Positions 1 to 12,300 of a stretch of DNA of 64,000 nucleotides are shown one piece after another (the stretch's first letter is position 1; each line of letters opens with the position of its first letter). The stretch is from Lactifluus volemus (lineage: Eukaryota; Basidiomycota; Agaricomycetes; Russulales; Russulaceae). The position numbers and the translations under genes are program-made. The stretch spans positions 124,001 through 188,000 of the forward strand of contig WTXI01000030.1 of NCBI GenBank assembly GCA_022376515.1, read 5' to 3'. Below the pieces are notes generated by a model. The model was given only the letters and a program-made list of their open reading frames with translations, was not told the DNA's origin and did not search any database.

Positions 1-2642
1 TGGCGCCCGCTCGCAGGCCAAGACGCCGTGGGAAGGCGATGTCCTACTCAACTTCGACGCTTTAGTGAGTCGCTGCTTGAATGGTGCAGCATATAGGTCA
101 TCTTATAATTTTTGGTGATGAGTAGGAACACGCCTTGGACTACGTTTTTATTCGACTCGGTATTAACTCGCCAACAGTCGACCATCCAGTTATCATGACT
201 GAACGACTGGCGTCACCGCTGCATTCGCGAGCTTGTATGTACCTTGTCCCTCGGACATTCTCATACTTATCGGATCTTAGTGACATCGGAGCTCATGTTC
301 GAGTTGTACTCCGTCCCCTCTCTGACATATGCTGTTGATGCCATCCTTTCCTTCTATCACAACAATCGCCCGACACCACCATCTTCCCCGCTCACAACTA
401 GCGGCCTTGCTATATCATTCAATACTTCGTCTACCTCCGTCATCCCAATCTTGAATGGCAAAGGCATCATGAGCCAAGCGAAACGGTATGTTCTCTGTTC
501 GCTAACCTACTCCTACTTACTGAGTTGATCGGATCTCCCAGGATACCATGGGGATCTCAGCAAGCATCTGAATATCTTCTCAAACTCATACAGCTCAAAT
601 ACCCAACGTTCTCAACGCGGGTAACACCTGCTCATACAAACGTGCGGACTTCCGTTTTCGCGCTCATCTTTACACACGAATGGACGTAATTTACAGTGGA
701 TGCTGCACTCCTTCTGTGAGATGTCTCCGGACTACAGCGCCCTTCTCCGCCGCCTACGCGAGCCGCAACAACTGCATGGGATAGAGCGCATCATACAGTT
801 CCCCTACGTTTTGCCTGCTGCGGATGAGCGCACAGAAGAGGAAATTGCACGTGCGGCGGAGAAGCGGCGCGAGCAAGGGAAAAAGCTGCAAGAAATGGCA
901 GCCAAAGCACGCCTAGAGAAGGTGCCGTCATTGAATATGCCTCCGTTTCTCAACCATCTCTGACGGTACCAACGTTACGAGCAGCTCGTCCAGAAGGAGA
1001 GCGACCTGCAATACCTTACCAACCTGAAAGACCGCCGAGGAGAGGAGTCAAGACGGGAGTGGCAAGTGTGTCTCTCCCAATTCTCTTGTTAAGCAATTTC
1101 TTTGCTTACGCGGGCTCGGAGCGCAGAGCTTGCTCCAGTCAGAGGGTTTCAGTGATGACGCCGCTCTCGACCAAGCCATCAAGAAACTGGAAGCTGACTT
1201 GAAAAAAACACGAAAGAAAGCCGCTAATGACGGCGACGATGTCATGGTGAACATCCTTTTTAGGGGCTCAAGTGCTCAACTAAGTGACTCCCGTTTCAGG
1301 AAGAACCCTCCTTCCCGCTCGTCGACACACCCGATGACCAGGTAGGCCGCTACACTTTCAAAGGAACATCACGTGAACACCTAGAACCCGCAGCTCGACG
1401 AAGAGGGCCTGAAAGAAAAAAAGAAACAAAAACTTCTTAAGGCCGGATTTGAAGCCCGCGCACGTGCACGGCGCGAGAAAGAAAAGGCACTCGAGGAGCG
1501 AGCTGCTGAAGAGCGCAAAGAGGACGAGGAGAGGGCCGCTGACCCATTAGCGTGGGTCGCGCGTGTCCGCGCTGAGCACGTTTCCGTCATGGAACGCATC
1601 AAGGGACGCAATAGACGGAAGGCCGCACTAGGTGATCGTAAGAGTGCGGCAGCACAGGCGCGGATGAAAAATATTGCCACTCTTGCCGCCGATGAACGTG
1701 TTAGTAAAAAGCGACGCAAAGGAGGCGGGGGTGCGTGTATCCGTTTCTGTTTGTTCATTTCTTTGCCGGCTCATGACCTGTTGCATAGAGGACATGTTTG
1801 GTGCAGACGACGAGGACTGGGCAATTTACCGCAAGATCGTATGTATCGTCTGTAGACCGGTATGTGTTACATGTTAATCTTTCTTTTCCTTAGAACACCG
1901 CAGCAGTATCGTCGGACGAGGAAGAAGACCTTACGCAGTTACAGGCCGTCGAACAGAAGCTTCTCACGCATGATCCCAACTTCGGTGTCGAACAGACGCA
2001 CGCCGCGCTCTCGTCCCAACGCTCAGCATTTATGTCCGCCTTCCGGCCGCAGTATTTAGACGGCGATGTTCAAGGTTTGGTTCCTTTCCCCCTTCACGGA
2101 TGCACGAGACATGGAAGATCTGACAATTCGCCGCGTTTCAATGCAGGCCGCGCGCGGATCCATCTGAGTCTTGAACGTTGGCGTGTGTGCGAGACCTGGT
2201 TCGCGCCAAGCATGGCCGGTGTCGACAGCGCCGGGCTTGGCGAAGTCCTGCAAAACGTCCTCGCTTCTTTCTCCCTTGCCGACCGTGAGCGTCTCGTCCA
2301 GGTGCGTGCGTTTCTTTTCCTCTCCCTTCCTCCTTGTCTCATAGTCATCCTACCTTCCCGCTCGCATGGTTCCAGAATGTGTTTCTCACAGGTACGCCAG
2401 CACAAATGCCAGGTCTCTCGGACCGCTTGCATACGACGCTCCGCCCGATCCTCCCGCCCGAGATGCCGCTCCGTATCGTGCGCGCCGCCGATACCTCACT
2501 GGACGCGTGGCGCGGCATGGCCGAGTTTGCGCAGACAGAGGAATTTGCGCGCGTTGGCGTAACCAAGGCGGAGTATGAAGAGTGGGGCGGAGAGCGCGTT
2601 CGCCGGTGGTGGGGAGGGAATTGGAACGCGAGCGTAGCGTAG
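1..2642 (+). CDS. ARP5: Actin-related protein 5 (INO80 complex), 3' part
   Basis: The gene enters from the left edge, so its start is not seen. It has at least eleven exons split by short GT-AG introns. The first reads TPWEGDVLLNFDAL, then come exons with DYVFIRLGINSP, SELMFELYSVPSL, IPILNGKG and IPWGSQQASEYLLKL. A long charged coiled insertion follows (about 700-1735) with KEQGKKLQEMAAKARLEK-like text, then NRRKAALGDRKSAAAQARM and FGADDEDWAIYRKI. The last exons hold PSMAGVDSAGL and NVFLTG, and end with the AEYEEWGGE tail. These are hallmarks of Arp5, the actin-fold subunit that with Ies6 forms the nucleosome-contacting module of the INO80 remodeller in the nucleus. The charged insertion within the actin fold is an Arp5 feature and separates it from actin and other ARPs. 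No frameshift is seen. The stop is the TAG at 2640-2642. Confidence 0.93.
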
Positions 2643-3882
2643 GGTGGAAGTGGAGGCACCGCAACGCTGTCATTCTCATTCAAGTAGTGGTTCTCAATGC
2701 GCGTGTGAGGACAAAAGCTGGAGCTGCCGCAAGGACTTGGGTATGATTTATTTTGAAAGGGGAAAAATAAAATGTTTGTTAAGTACTTATGATCAGGCTA
2801 ATTGGCACATGGGGCTGACGTAAGCGTCTCCCACAATTTTAATTGTAATGCACCGCGAGAAATGATGCGTGACATGACAGACTGTATTTACAGTACAGGC
2901 AGAGAAGATGTACTAGTACAGCAGGGAAAACAGAGAGACAAACACATGCAGGAAGGAGATGTAGCAGGGAAGAGGCAAGTCAAGGCAAGAAAAAGGAAAT
3001 ACAGGATGAAAGAAGCCAAATGCAAGACAGGAAGTGGGGATGGTGGGTGACAAAAAACATGGATTGTGGGCAACTGCTGAGGCAAAGCAGGTTAAGAAAC
3101 ACACAGTGAGGACAGAGAAAGGTCAAAAGATGGTGATCAGGAGGAGGTGCAAGTAAGAGACAAGGAGAGGGCCCCTAAGCAGGAGCCAGAATCCCACAAG
3201 CGGCAACCACCACTGTCACGGGCTTGACCCTTGACTGAACCCCAGACCCAGTGAGACAACGGGTGAGTGCAGGAAAAAAGGGGGATGCGACATCCCGGAA
3301 GAGACTCGATTTGTGTACTACCGAGTGAGACACAGGTGAGAGCAGTCACCCCCACCGAAACAGGTGAGCCAATTAGACTTATGTAAACAAAGTGTTAAAG
3401 TGGATTAAACTCTGTTGCAATAAATCCTCTTAAATATTATTAATAATATAATATTTTCTTTCCGAAATCTACTTGCGCAACCACAACTGCTGCATGGAGG
3501 GTAAACATACGCATGATCTTTTTACATTAGCTGACGACATATAAGTAGTAGGTGGAGTGAATCAAATCAATATCACCGAATTCCTAAAAGTGGTCACCTC
3601 AGTGTAAATTTAGGAAGTTACCCTTGCGCATGAAGTAATAAGGGACAAAGTAGGTTGAAATGACCTTGCCGAATTCAAGTCGCCGCTAGTCACGCACTCC
3701 GTTACGATCTCTTTCTTCACCTTCAGAGTAAGAAAGCCCACGAGCGTGTTTCGGCGCTCAATCGACGCATCCTAGTCCACGTGCACGCGACGCACGCGTT
3801 ATCTAGCAGACGGGCCATTGCCTTCTTACTCTCATCTTCATCTTCAACGACACGTCCCAAAAAGCGAAACTGATCGAGTCCC
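2643..3882. other. Intergenic, no gene seen
   Basis: No coding signal is convincing on either strand. Positions 2930-3180 are strongly purine-rich on the plus strand (many AGGA/GAAG runs), which opens short pyrimidine-rich frames on the other strand. Positions 3420-3470 are AT-rich. The last 300 bases before 3883 presumably hold the promoter of the helicase gene. Confidence 0.6.
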
Positions 3883-6800
3883 ATGGGTCGTTCCAATGCA
3901 CAACCCCAGCATTCTCCGATACCGAAAGATATCTTGAATCTAAAGTGGTTTCACCCGGAAGAGTTGAAAGACCTGGATGATGATCACCTCGATGTGGCAC
4001 TTCAGTCCGTTCAACGGTTTGTTCAACCAGAGTCGATCAACTTCGTCGTCGAGGTTGCGTTGGAGCGACGCGGGTGCATAGAGTTCCTCTTGTCATGTAA
4101 GTTGCACTACCTTTGGAACCCGACATGATTATACCCAGGGCGTCATTAAGCGCCATTCCTTGTTAGCCCTCTCTGAGGATAAATTCACTTTGGTATGGAA
4201 TTGGGTCAACAAAAGATTTCCACACGACCTAGATAGCTATGCTGCGAGGCCTCTCTATGCTAGACTCCTTTCTACCGTTTCCTTGTCTTTGTTCTTCTTT
4301 CAGTATCCGGACAGGGATGACCGTCCTCCGGACTTGGACTCATCTCACCAATACGTGGCACTATCAAGTTCGGTTCTCAAAGTCATTCCTGACCTTATTC
4401 AAAGTTCCTTTCCGGACATTGACGGAGATTCTTCGGATGAGGAGCAAGATTTCCCGATGGTGAAGCGGAAGCAAGCATCTCAGAAAGCGCAGAAGTATGC
4501 CAAAAGAAACCGTCAGATGACCAAATCCGTCGACGTGACACCGTTCAGGGCTTTCGGTCTCGACGTGCCCACCTCCAGTTATGAAGCAAGGAAGATGGCG
4601 TTGTCGATTCTTGACAAGCAAAAGGACGTACTTCTGGTAAACTCCTTGATCTTGTCATCCGTTGCTCCAGACTTCCTCAACCCACTTTGTCTTGTAGTCG
4701 TACCTGGAAACGTTTCGTCTACCATCGCTATCGGACGCGTTCAAGAGAAACTATATCCCCACTACTGTCCCTGAAGCCCTTGCAATAGACGAGGGCGCGC
4801 TCCAGGCCAACTCATCTGTCCGGGATATTGAGGTAGCAGAGGAAGTCCCCGCAGCTTATCCTCAAGTACAACCGATGAAAGCTGCCCTGTATTTCGACAG
4901 TGTCGAGGGGTTCGGGCAGTGGCGGATTTTGATTTCGGGGAGAGCAGACCGAAATCTTCGTGAGACAAGGAAAAAAGATGCAAGTCTTTTTCGTATAACG
5001 CTCAAGAAGATCAAGTGAGTGCCCCTTTGTGTTCCCCTTCGTCCTCATACGTGTCGTCTGGTGCGATATTCATGATGTAGAGAACTATCGAACGGCCACT
5101 TCTCTGATGATAATCAAAAGCGGTTGAATGGCACGAGTATCCCGGTTCCTATCTATGAAGCAAAGATGACGCGCGATTCGCGCCTTGTGGTATGTTTGGC
5201 ATCATGCCCTGCTGTCATTAACCTCACAGAAATACAGTACCAAGTTGACTGCGTCCAGGATTTCGATAGCCGGGTGTGTATATTTAAGCTCGACGCCTGT
5301 CTATGTTATTAATAATTAATTACTACCGTAGGTCGAGTGTCAAGGTACGACGCGCTGGATCAGTCAGGACATTATCTCAGTATTTCACGTGCAGCTATTA
5401 GAGTATTCGGAATATATACCCACGCGCAAATGGACAAACGTCTATGGGATTCTATGGGATATCAGCTCTCGCGCAAGGGCAAGGAATACCAGAGGCGGTA
5501 TGGCTTTCTACATAGCATTTGGGATCAGCCTTACGGATTCTATTACAGTTGTACGTTTCGGACTAACCCCATACATAAGGGCGACAAGGTCATACTCCCA
5601 GCTTCTTTCCCGGCGGCGACACTCCCTGACCTGAAGACCCTACCCGACGACCTCCCAGTCGTCAATGACCAAGTACTAGAAGAGGTTTGTCACAATCTAA
5701 TAGCTAAATATCACCTGTTGATCACTCCTGTAGCTTCACGCGTTGCTTGTGTTAGCCCACTCCCCCTGCAGAATGCCGTAAATTTGCTGACTAGGATCAT
5801 AGACTCGAAAAATTTGTTGCATTCTCCCAGGTGAGCTATTCGCTTAGAGTACCGGAAAACAGCCCTCATTCTTGGAGTAACCTCAGGCACTCCTCACGAG
5901 TATGACATCCCCACTTGTAACGAGCAAGATGTTTTGATGTGAACAGGTATTCTTGCGGATCAAGAGGCTGTTCACGTGTTCCAAGTATCGTGAGTCTTCT
6001 TGACTGATTCTTAATAAGTACGTTATAATAACTTGCCATATTTTAGCCCTCATGAGCAAGAAATCATCGAGCATGCCTACTCGTGTTTCGTCCAAGGGCG
6101 CAGTGGCACAGGGTATGAATTACTAGCATCGTCAATCCCAATTACTGACATGATTCGCAGGAAAACCACAACCATGCTCTTCAAGATGTTGGGCCTGGAA
6201 AATTCTTGGCATCAAAATCGCGAGCTTCGAGCAGACCGCCCACGCCAGCTTTTTGTCACCAGTCTAGAATGCTTGCTGACAAGGTCGAAGAGTATTTATT
6301 AAACTTCTTCAGTCGCTTGTCCTTGAATCGCAAACTCAAAGTGGGATTTCAGACCTACTCGAACGACAAAGGAACCGAGAAGAGGCGGGATTGGTGGATC
6401 AAGACGAAGCTCTAAATTGGCGTGAAGATCTTCCTCGGAAATTTAGCGAACTTCAGGCATCCCACTTTCCCATGTTTATCACATTCGACAAAGTGCGATA
6501 TTTATTTATCTGCCGTTGATCTTTTCTGGTGTTGATGTCCGTTATTAGTTATCCGCGATGATCGAAGCAGATATGAACAACCCCCGGGCGTCCCAACTGA
6601 AGAAGGGCAAGCCAACTGGCAGTGTCTAGCGAGTACATGTTACAAAGGCGGAAATCATTTATATCATTTGATGTTTTTCGGCACGAGTATTGGGCGCATT
6701 TTCCTCAATCGCTCACAAAAGGCCTAGGTCCGCCGCAATTATGCAGTCTTGAAGTTATGCTCACCGCTCCCTCTTGTGCAGACGTATCTCTCGTGTTCAG

Positions 6801-9800
6801 CGAGTTCATGGGTGAAGATTACACTGCAGTCACGCCACCACTGCTTTGATGTTGATAATTTATTTCAGGAGTTATCAAGGGCTCCGAAATGACTCTCGAT
6901 TCGGAGAGTCATTTCCTTGATTATGAGACGTATCTGAATCTCAGCTCGCGAACACAAGCTACTTTTGCATGCAAACGCAAAGAAATCTATGCTCTGTTTG
7001 AAGCATATCTAAGGATGAAATGTGACCGCAGAGAGTATGACGCCGCAGATCGGTGAACCTCAAAACATTCTCATCAACCCTCCTTCCTCAACAATAGATT
7101 CGACAGAACGCATTCAATCCTTCGCAATATAACAGAGGGTGGTTTGAAGGGTCAAAAACTCGATTTCCTGTTCGCTTCTTTTTGTTTTTTGAGAATGCTT
7201 GGTCCCAAAGCTGACGATGATTCTTGGAACAGATACGTCGACGAAGTTCAAGACAACATGTTGATCGACTCAAAACGTGGGCATTCTTTTTTCGGTCTCG
7301 TCTCGCGTTGACTGTGCCTAACCTTCACACAGTCCTGAGGGCTATTTGCCGCAACCCAGATGGTCAATTTTGGGCAGGTGATACAGCGCAGACGATCTCT
7401 GTTGGCAGCTCCTTTCGTTTTGACGACCTGAAAGCCTTTTTGCATCGGAATGAGGCAAGTAACGGTCATCACTTTCAATTCATCTGTGGCGAGCTGGATC
7501 TGGACACATCAGGAACGTTTGAAGCAGCAAGTCACTCACATGGCCGCACACCAACCTAAGTCTTTCCAACTTGTCACAAACTTCCGCTCGCACGGTGGGA
7601 TCGTGAGGTGTGCCCACTCAGTAATACGCCTCATCACAAAGTTCTGGCCCTATGCGATCGACATCCTGCCGGAGGAGAAAGGGATCGTCGATGGAATAAA
7701 ACCCGTTTTCTTCAGCGGCTGGGATCAGGACAAAATCCGATACGAATCATTTCTCTTTGGCAAAGCGTTCGTATCCCTTCCCGTGTCTGTACGGCTGCAT
7801 CTAACAGGTTTCGACAGTGGACATCACGTCGAATTCGGAGCACATCAGTGCATCTTGGTGAGGAATGATGCGGCTATGGAGAAGTTACGGGAACAAGTTG
7901 GGGATGTTGGCTTAATCATGTACGTCTCTTCCTGGTTCATTTGTCCGAGACATTAAAGGCCTGTAGGACCCTTTACGAGAGCAAGGGTTGGAATTCAATG
8001 ATGTAAGCTCGCCTTTAACTGCTCTCGGTTCGGATAACCGATCTTCCTAGGTTCTCCTTTATGACTTCTTCGACGACTCTACTGTCGATGTCGCCCAATG
8101 GCGTGTCATCCTCAATGCAATCAACCGTACTCGACGTGAGAAAATTCCTGCTCCAACCTTCGACGAGAATCGACACGCTAGTGTCTGTGCCGAAGTGCGT
8201 TCGACTACAGTTCGCTTCTGTCAATATACCTCATATCCTCCACCAGCTGAAATTCCTCTATGTTGCCATCACGAGAGCCAGAAAAAACCTTTGGATTGTC
8301 GATCGTTCTGAGACGGCAGAACCGATGCGGGTAAGAGCCATTTATCCCTGCAGGGACGGGTGACCCACTCGCGCCAGGTATATTGGTCCTCGGAAAATCT
8401 TGTACAAAGTTGCACACCAGGCACGGATGTGCCCCAACTTGCTGTGTCTTCGTCTCCGGAAGAATGGGCCAAGATGGCGAGGACGTTATTCTCTCATAAG
8501 CGCTACTATCAAGCCATGCACAGCTATGAGCGCGCTGGGAAGACCCGTGAGAAAAATGTTGCTAATGCATACCATCTCCGTGAGCAAGCACGCGGAATTC
8601 CGGTCCGCAATCGTCCGGGAGACGACGAGCGACGGAATGCATATACCAAGGTTGCTGAGGCATTTTTGGCTTCGGGACAGGAGGCAACCATCACCCGTGA
8701 ACGAAACGAGTACTACCGTATTGCTGCTGAGTCATTCCTGGTTCTGGAGGACCACGCGCGAGCGGCCCAAGCTTTCGAAAAGGCTTCGAAGTTCACGGAG
8801 GCTGCCCAACATTATCGTCATGCAGGCATGTTTGACGAGACGGTCTCTGTTATTCGGAATCACGGCAGTGCCATGGATCTTCAGTCACGAGTAAGCTCAC
8901 TGACGTTGCAAAATACTTTTATCTTCAAGGGGAGAACTGAAGTGCGTGTTGATCTCCCATTCACCTTGTCTTCTCTCGAACAAGTCTGCAGGAAAGCGTC
9001 TGCCCTGTTCTCCAGCCCCGAAGAGGAGCTGGAGTTTGTCAGGGAGTGTGACCTTGACATCGCTGAGGTCAAAATCCTTGTTGCACGAGGCCAGTTTTTT
9101 GAGGCCGCAGAACTTCACATTCGGGAAAACAGACTGCTCGATGCAGTTGAGGTCCTCCTCAAGGACAAAACCTCGGAGGAAGCCATCCGGAGGGCGTCTC
9201 AGAGTTTACTTGGCGCTCTTTGGAACGTCCTCTCTTTTGGCGTATTACCTACCGAGCTCGACAATGAGTCTCGGGCCAACCTCAGTAGGATTATGCGACT
9301 TATTGAGCAGCTCGATCTTAATGCCCTTGAAGAACGGACTCAACGAGAGGTTGGATGCCGTCATTTTCTTGATTTGGTCAAAATCTCATCGATTGTCAGT
9401 TCCGAATGTTCAGAGCGATTTACAAGACGGACGAAGTTGCATTGATGTCTCTCACAAGGAGCTTTATTCAAGACGAGAACAAGCCTGCAGCACTTCTATG
9501 CCTTGATCACGTGTTCCGGAATCTGAGCCAGGAGACCCTCCTCACCTATTCTGACAATCAAGTTCTCCTCAAGACAAGGGGCCTCTGTGACTACTCTGGC
9601 CTCGTTCAGGAGATGCTCTTCGTTCTCGAGCCATGGACCAAGCAGAGCGTCCAGAAGCTCTTTTCATTCACTATCCAGTCCCAGGGCCGCATATGCCTTC
9701 CCCGCGGTACATTCCTTCATGACAACTTCAAAAGGTCTTATCAGCATGCACTGAACGAAGATGCAAATGTGGAAGTGAGAGCCTTTTATGATCTTTACAG

Positions 9801-12300
9801 ATCAGTCCTCCGACGGCGACTGAGGGAAAAGCTTGAAGCATATTGCAATATGTGTCAAAATATCCGCGTATTTAGTCCATGTGAACAAGCCATTTTTGGA
9901 CGTGGATGTGACCGTAATGAATGCCAGCGACAGCACGAATTCGACCATGCGTGGTTCGACAAGCGTCTTCAGTTCCATTTGTTCCAGATTTCAATTTTGA
10001 GCTCCCTTCGATATTTTGGCCTGGGGGAAGGCCAGACCAATCATCGGTTCGTCAATCGACTTTTTAAAGCACCCACTCACTCATTGTGCACCCAGCATCA
10101 GAATCTGGTTCGAAAGACTTTACGACGTCATTAACCCGACACACTCTGCCTTCGGATCTTCCACGAATATCGCACTTCACGCCAATCGTCAAACTTCGCG
10201 GACATTTGACTTGCTGAAGACCTTTTGGATTTGGCCGAGGCTCCATGATCTAGATCCATCTTGGCCCAACTTTTTATCGACATTCCTGCGTTTGGTGGAC
10301 TTGGGTTCCTTCATCGACAACAAAGCCCTCGTTGAGCACGTGAATCGGACTCGCTCTGTTCAAGAAAATCCTCCACCTCGCTTTATCCGCGAGACGAACG
10401 GCAGCAGATATGTGATCACGGAACTAATCGGGTTTTTACATGGAAAGGAATACTGGAGTATCAACGCTGGCGCAATGTTCATTCAGTAAGCTTCGACAAT
10501 TACATGACCTTATCCCAGTCTGAAAGAGTATCGTTCCTTTTGACAGGCATATTCTTAGTAACAAGCTTTCGATTGAGCTCATGGTGTTATGCCGGCTTCT
10601 GGAGTTTGTCGTAGGCTCATTTGTCATGGCGTCGGCATATCAGAAGAAAGGATCGCTCCACGGAGTGACACTCCCACGTAGCTGGATCCTTGAGAATGTG
10701 CAGAATCTCCATAGGGTGCAAAACAAGCATGCACATCTTCACGTGGCTTGGGAGATGGTGAAGCCGTTCCAAGATCTCTTAGAGCGCATTTATAGTGGGA
10801 CCGACACCGGTGAGTTGAGCGCCGGAAAGCCCATCTGATTGCTGACTCCGACTAGACATCCTTTTCCACCAAAACAAACCCCTCCACGCTGTGCACGTTC
10901 GAGTCAGAAATTTGGCCCTGGCGAGATTGTATGTACTTGTGGCTATGGACTCTCTTCAATGGAGATCACTGACCTAGAACACTGTTTCAGATGCCGGATC
11001 ATCTGTTTGCGTGAGTTTCCTGTCTTGTCGTGTAACCCAGGATTGTTGCTCATCAAAGCACACTAGTGGGATTCAACGCTGGAAGCACACCTCTGAAGGA
11101 CTTCATCTTGGAATCGATTACGGCCCTTCGTAAAAAAGATACCTCAAGAAAGTTCTCCTCTCTTTACAGCTCGTTGGTGTCACACCCTTTTTCGAAGAGT
11201 GCTACTGAACAAAGACTAGGTATGTCTACGCAAATGAGTGGTGGCAACTGGCCATCGCCGTCACAAAGTCGATCTCTTCAACACCACTTGACGAGATGAT
11301 AACTCTAATGCACGAAAATAAGGAAGCCTTCCGCATATTTCGAGGAGTTCGCACTGTAAAATTTAGGACCGTTGATGACATTCGCCGACAACTTACCTCA
11401 GTGGCTGGACCTGCATCGACACTGAACCCGGCAGCGGCACCCTTCATTCCCATTCAGGGACGCCCCCAGGCAAATGGCACAGAAACTGTGACTGAAGTCA
11501 CCGCAGATGAGACAAATGAGGATGAGGATGACCCGATTGAGGAAGCTCCAGAAGAAGATGGCGAATCGCCCGAGGACGCTGATGTAGCCGGGGTGATTGA
11601 GTCCATTGGGGCCAGAGTTACGGAAATATCAGAAGAAACTCTGGCCAAACAACACTCGGCTGCAAAGACCCTACAATTCTATTATCGTCGGCTCCTCATC
11701 AACCGTGCGAATCGAATCGCTAATCCAGGCTTGGGACTACTAAAGGCTCGACAAAACCAGTTTGAAGCTTTTGCTCGAGCAGCAGAGTGTATTGAATGGC
11801 CGGAAAAGTCACTCTATCGGCCCATTTTCCTAGGAGCCCTCCCGCATTTACTTGTCTGCCTTGACTATACCCGGTCCATAGTGATGGAAGAGAAAGCGAA
11901 GGTGAAACGGCAACGCTCAAGTGAGAAACACCAAGGAATTGAACAGTTTATGGAACGTCAGACGCATCTCACGTAAGTGCATGGTCAGTTCGATGGATCT
12001 ATCTGTTCCTGACGCCGGGTGCTGCGGCTCAGTAATCTAATCAAGCGCATAAAGTCCCTCCAAACAAGTCTCGAAGCCTCTTCGGGTCTCCACAAGCATC
12101 GTGATCTCATGCAGCTCGAAGTCCATGTTGGACGGGTCAGTAGCATCCTTGACGAGGTGCCACGGGCAAAGGAGGAACTGTCATTTGACATGGGTATGGC
12201 ATGCGCGTGGAAGAGATATGTGAAGGAAAGGCAAAAACCGCCGAAAGTTGAGAAACCAGAACTGAATACCGCTGATCTTGACGACGTGTTTATTTTCTAA
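3883..12300 (+). CDS. TRANK1-like superfamily 1 (UvrD/Rep-type) helicase, large multi-exon protein with two apparent frameshifts
   Basis: The gene spans 8.4 kb with about 20 exons and would give roughly 2,200 residues. All UvrD-type motifs can be read. Walker A is GRSGTGKTTT, split by an intron near 6113. The DExx box is YVDEVQDN near 7230. WAGDTAQTIS is near 7370, NFRSHGGIV near 7580 and YESKGLEFND near 7980. Motif VI, LYVAITRARKNLWIVD, is near 8255. The N-terminal part carries the VFGIYTHAQMDK block typical of basidiomycete TRANK1-like proteins. After the helicase come TPR-like helices (AQAFEKASKFTEAAQHY), a C-x8-C-x4-C-x3-H element (9880-9936), an acidic stretch (11510-11580) and an IQ-like helix (AAKTLQFYYRR). 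Start: MGRSNAQPQH at 3883; stop at 12298. Near 6259 and again near 6297 the conserved reading moves by one missing base, so as given the helicase core is broken. Substrate and role are unknown. Confidence 0.8.

Noticed and set aside
2802..3355. Short frames on both strands in the purine-rich intergenic region after ARP5
   Set aside because: Composition bias alone opens these frames; no conserved text.
9361..9402. A 23-base micro-intron or frameshift near 9380 in the helicase gene
   Set aside because: A normal intron of about 53 bases from 9350 to 9402 (donor GTTGGA, acceptor TTGTCAG) restores the frame, so no break is needed here.
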